DNA from: CAWDLX01 sp046728155
GTDB lineage: Bacteria; Actinomycetota; Actinomycetes; Mycobacteriales; Micromonosporaceae
Assembly: GCA_046728155.1 (NCBI GenBank)
Contig: JBKPDY010000082.1
Location: 1 to 30,520, forward strand
Direction: 5' to 3'
DNA: 30,520 bases
This document shows, piece after piece, positions 29,805 to 30,520 of this stretch. Within the stretch, counting starts at the first letter, position 1. Each line of letters starts with the position of its first letter. The translations under genes and the position numbers were made by a program. Under the pieces are notes generated by a model. The model searched no databases, was not told where the DNA came from, and was given only the letters and a program-made list of their open reading frames with translations.

Positions 29805-30520
29805 TCATCCGAGATGGATGATCGTGTGTAGCAGGGCACGCAGGAAGTCGCCTGCGAGCGCGTACACGATTCCCCCGATTATCGCGATGAAGGCGACGGC
29901 CGACACGGTCGCCACCAGGATCACCTTCAGCCTGGAGCGCTTGGGCGCGATGTACCGGGTTGCCTGGCCCCGAGAAAGGATCTGACCGGTCAGCGAGCCG
30001 GTCTGCTCCATCGTGGCGTCGGTCAGCGGCCCGGTCTGTCCACCGTAGACAGTTCCGCGGTTGCCGACCCGGGCGGTACCGATCTGCGGCGTGCCGAACG
30101 TCTGTCGCGGAATCGATCGTGGAGCAGAGAGCGGGGTTGTCGCCTGACCGGGATCGTCGACCGAGTAGACGCCGCCCAGATAGACGCCGCTCGGTGGGCG
30201 GCCTATCGTGATCATCGATGGCGGCCCAGGAACCGGTGGCGGCGGGGACGGAACAGGCCCCGGCGTCGGGCCGGGTGGTGGCGTCGGCACCGGGGACGGG
30301 GGTACCGGCATGGGCGGAATCGGAGAAGGCGGCACCGGGGGGATGGGCGCGGGCGGCACCGGGGGGTGGGGCGAGGGCGGCACCGGGGGGATGGGCGAGG
30401 GCGGCACCGGCGGCAACGGTGGCTCCGGGCCAGGCTCCGGCGGTACTGGCCGTGGCCCCGGCGGCCCTGGGGCCGGCCCCGGCGGCACTGGCCCGGGCCC
30501 CGGCGGCGCCGGAGTTGGTG
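29805..30520 (-). CDS. Proline-rich single-pass membrane protein (5' end outside the window)
   Basis: The frame is open from the right edge of the window to the stop at 29805-29807, giving 238 codons with no start yet seen; an internal GTG at 30488 is only part of the Pro/Gly run. The visible N-terminal part is PTPAPPGPGPVPPGPAPGP and similar Pro-rich repeats. A Gly/Thr/Gln-rich stretch follows (about 30220-29960). Near the C-terminus a membrane helix, LKVILVATVSAVAFIAIIGG, sits after the basic KRSRLK, with a short end LLHTIIHLG. Basic residues before the helix suggest a long cytoplasmic N-terminal part. The family is not recognised. Confidence 0.6.
   Translation of the reverse strand, partial: PTPAPPGPGPVPPGPAPGPPGPRPVPPEPGPEPPLPPVPPSPIPPVPPSPHPPVPPAPIPPVPPSPIPPMPVPPSPVPTPPPGPTPGPVPSPPPPVPGPPSMITIGRPPSGVYLGGVYSVDDPGQATTPLSAPRSIPRQTFGTPQIGTARVGNRGTVYGGQTGPLTDATMEQTGSLTGQILSRGQATRYIAPKRSRLKVILVATVSAVAFIAIIGGIVYALAGDFLRALLHTIIHLG
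30328..30423 (-). repeat. 24-bp tandem repeat encoding an 8-residue Pro-rich unit
   Basis: Four units with period 24, marked by GGCGGCACC at 30328, 30352, 30376 and 30400 on the plus strand. On the coding (minus) strand each unit gives PPVPPSPI with small changes (H for I, A for S). Because the unit is in frame, slippage would change the length of the Pro-rich segment without breaking the gene. Confidence 0.75.

Noticed and set aside
1..30520. tRNA, rRNA or CRISPR arrays
   Set aside because: No cloverleaf-like stretch, rRNA signature or regularly spaced direct repeats were found. The only tandem repeats are the coding 24-bp units near the right edge.

Overview
The window is high-GC DNA with strong G/C preference at codon third positions. 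Several promoters look leaderless, and the gene set includes a BldC-type regulator, an AftA-like arabinosyltransferase and a UbiD/UbiA/UbiX set typical of the futalosine route to menaquinone. Together these point to a filamentous actinomycete, probably Micromonosporaceae. That placement is inferred from recognised protein families, not from any search.

Left third (1-8.2 kb): a decayed accessory island. It holds a partial VOC gene, a frameshifted VOC pseudogene, a possible YdeI/OmpD-type gene tail and a badly broken HK97-type phage portal gene. It also holds a second copy of the portal 3' end, two copies of a short gene encoding a roughly 40-residue Pro/Asp-rich protein (one intact, one frameshifted), and a phage-type 2'-5' RNA ligase cut off and joined to a winged-helix fragment. 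A TPR fragment of a LuxR-type regulator and a dense hairpin cluster complete it. Intact-looking cargo sits between these relics: a thioredoxin-like protein, an NTF2-like protein, a PH/GRAM-like protein, a small membrane protein and a diguanylate cyclase. The relics fall into two successive units, each with a portal tail, then cargo, then the small gene.

Middle (8.2-13.3 kb): intact single-gene units, mostly on the minus strand. These are an ArsR/AHSA1 pair, a methyltransferase, an aminoglycoside-phosphotransferase-fold kinase, an alpha/beta hydrolase, a DUF2255 protein and a P-loop kinase, plus a divergent leaderless DUF1905 gene.

Right (13.5-30.5 kb): core genome. An aquaporin-like channel converges on an oligopeptidase B-like S9 peptidase. 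A tightly packed plus-strand series follows: hemL, histidine phosphatase, TlpA-like thioredoxin, CcdA, ResB, CcsB, an AftA-like transferase, UbiD, MqnP-type UbiA and UbiX. It links haem precursor supply, cytochrome c maturation and menaquinone synthesis, which all serve the respiratory chain. After it come bldC (minus), an Lrp/AsnC regulator with a TTG start and a ketopantoate reductase. The window ends with a minus-strand pair: a glycolipid-binding family protein and a proline-rich single-pass membrane protein that runs off the edge.

The most unusual signal is the pair of diverged phage head-gene fragments. Their differences are almost all synonymous, so they look like two related phage lineages that each left a relic around different cargo.
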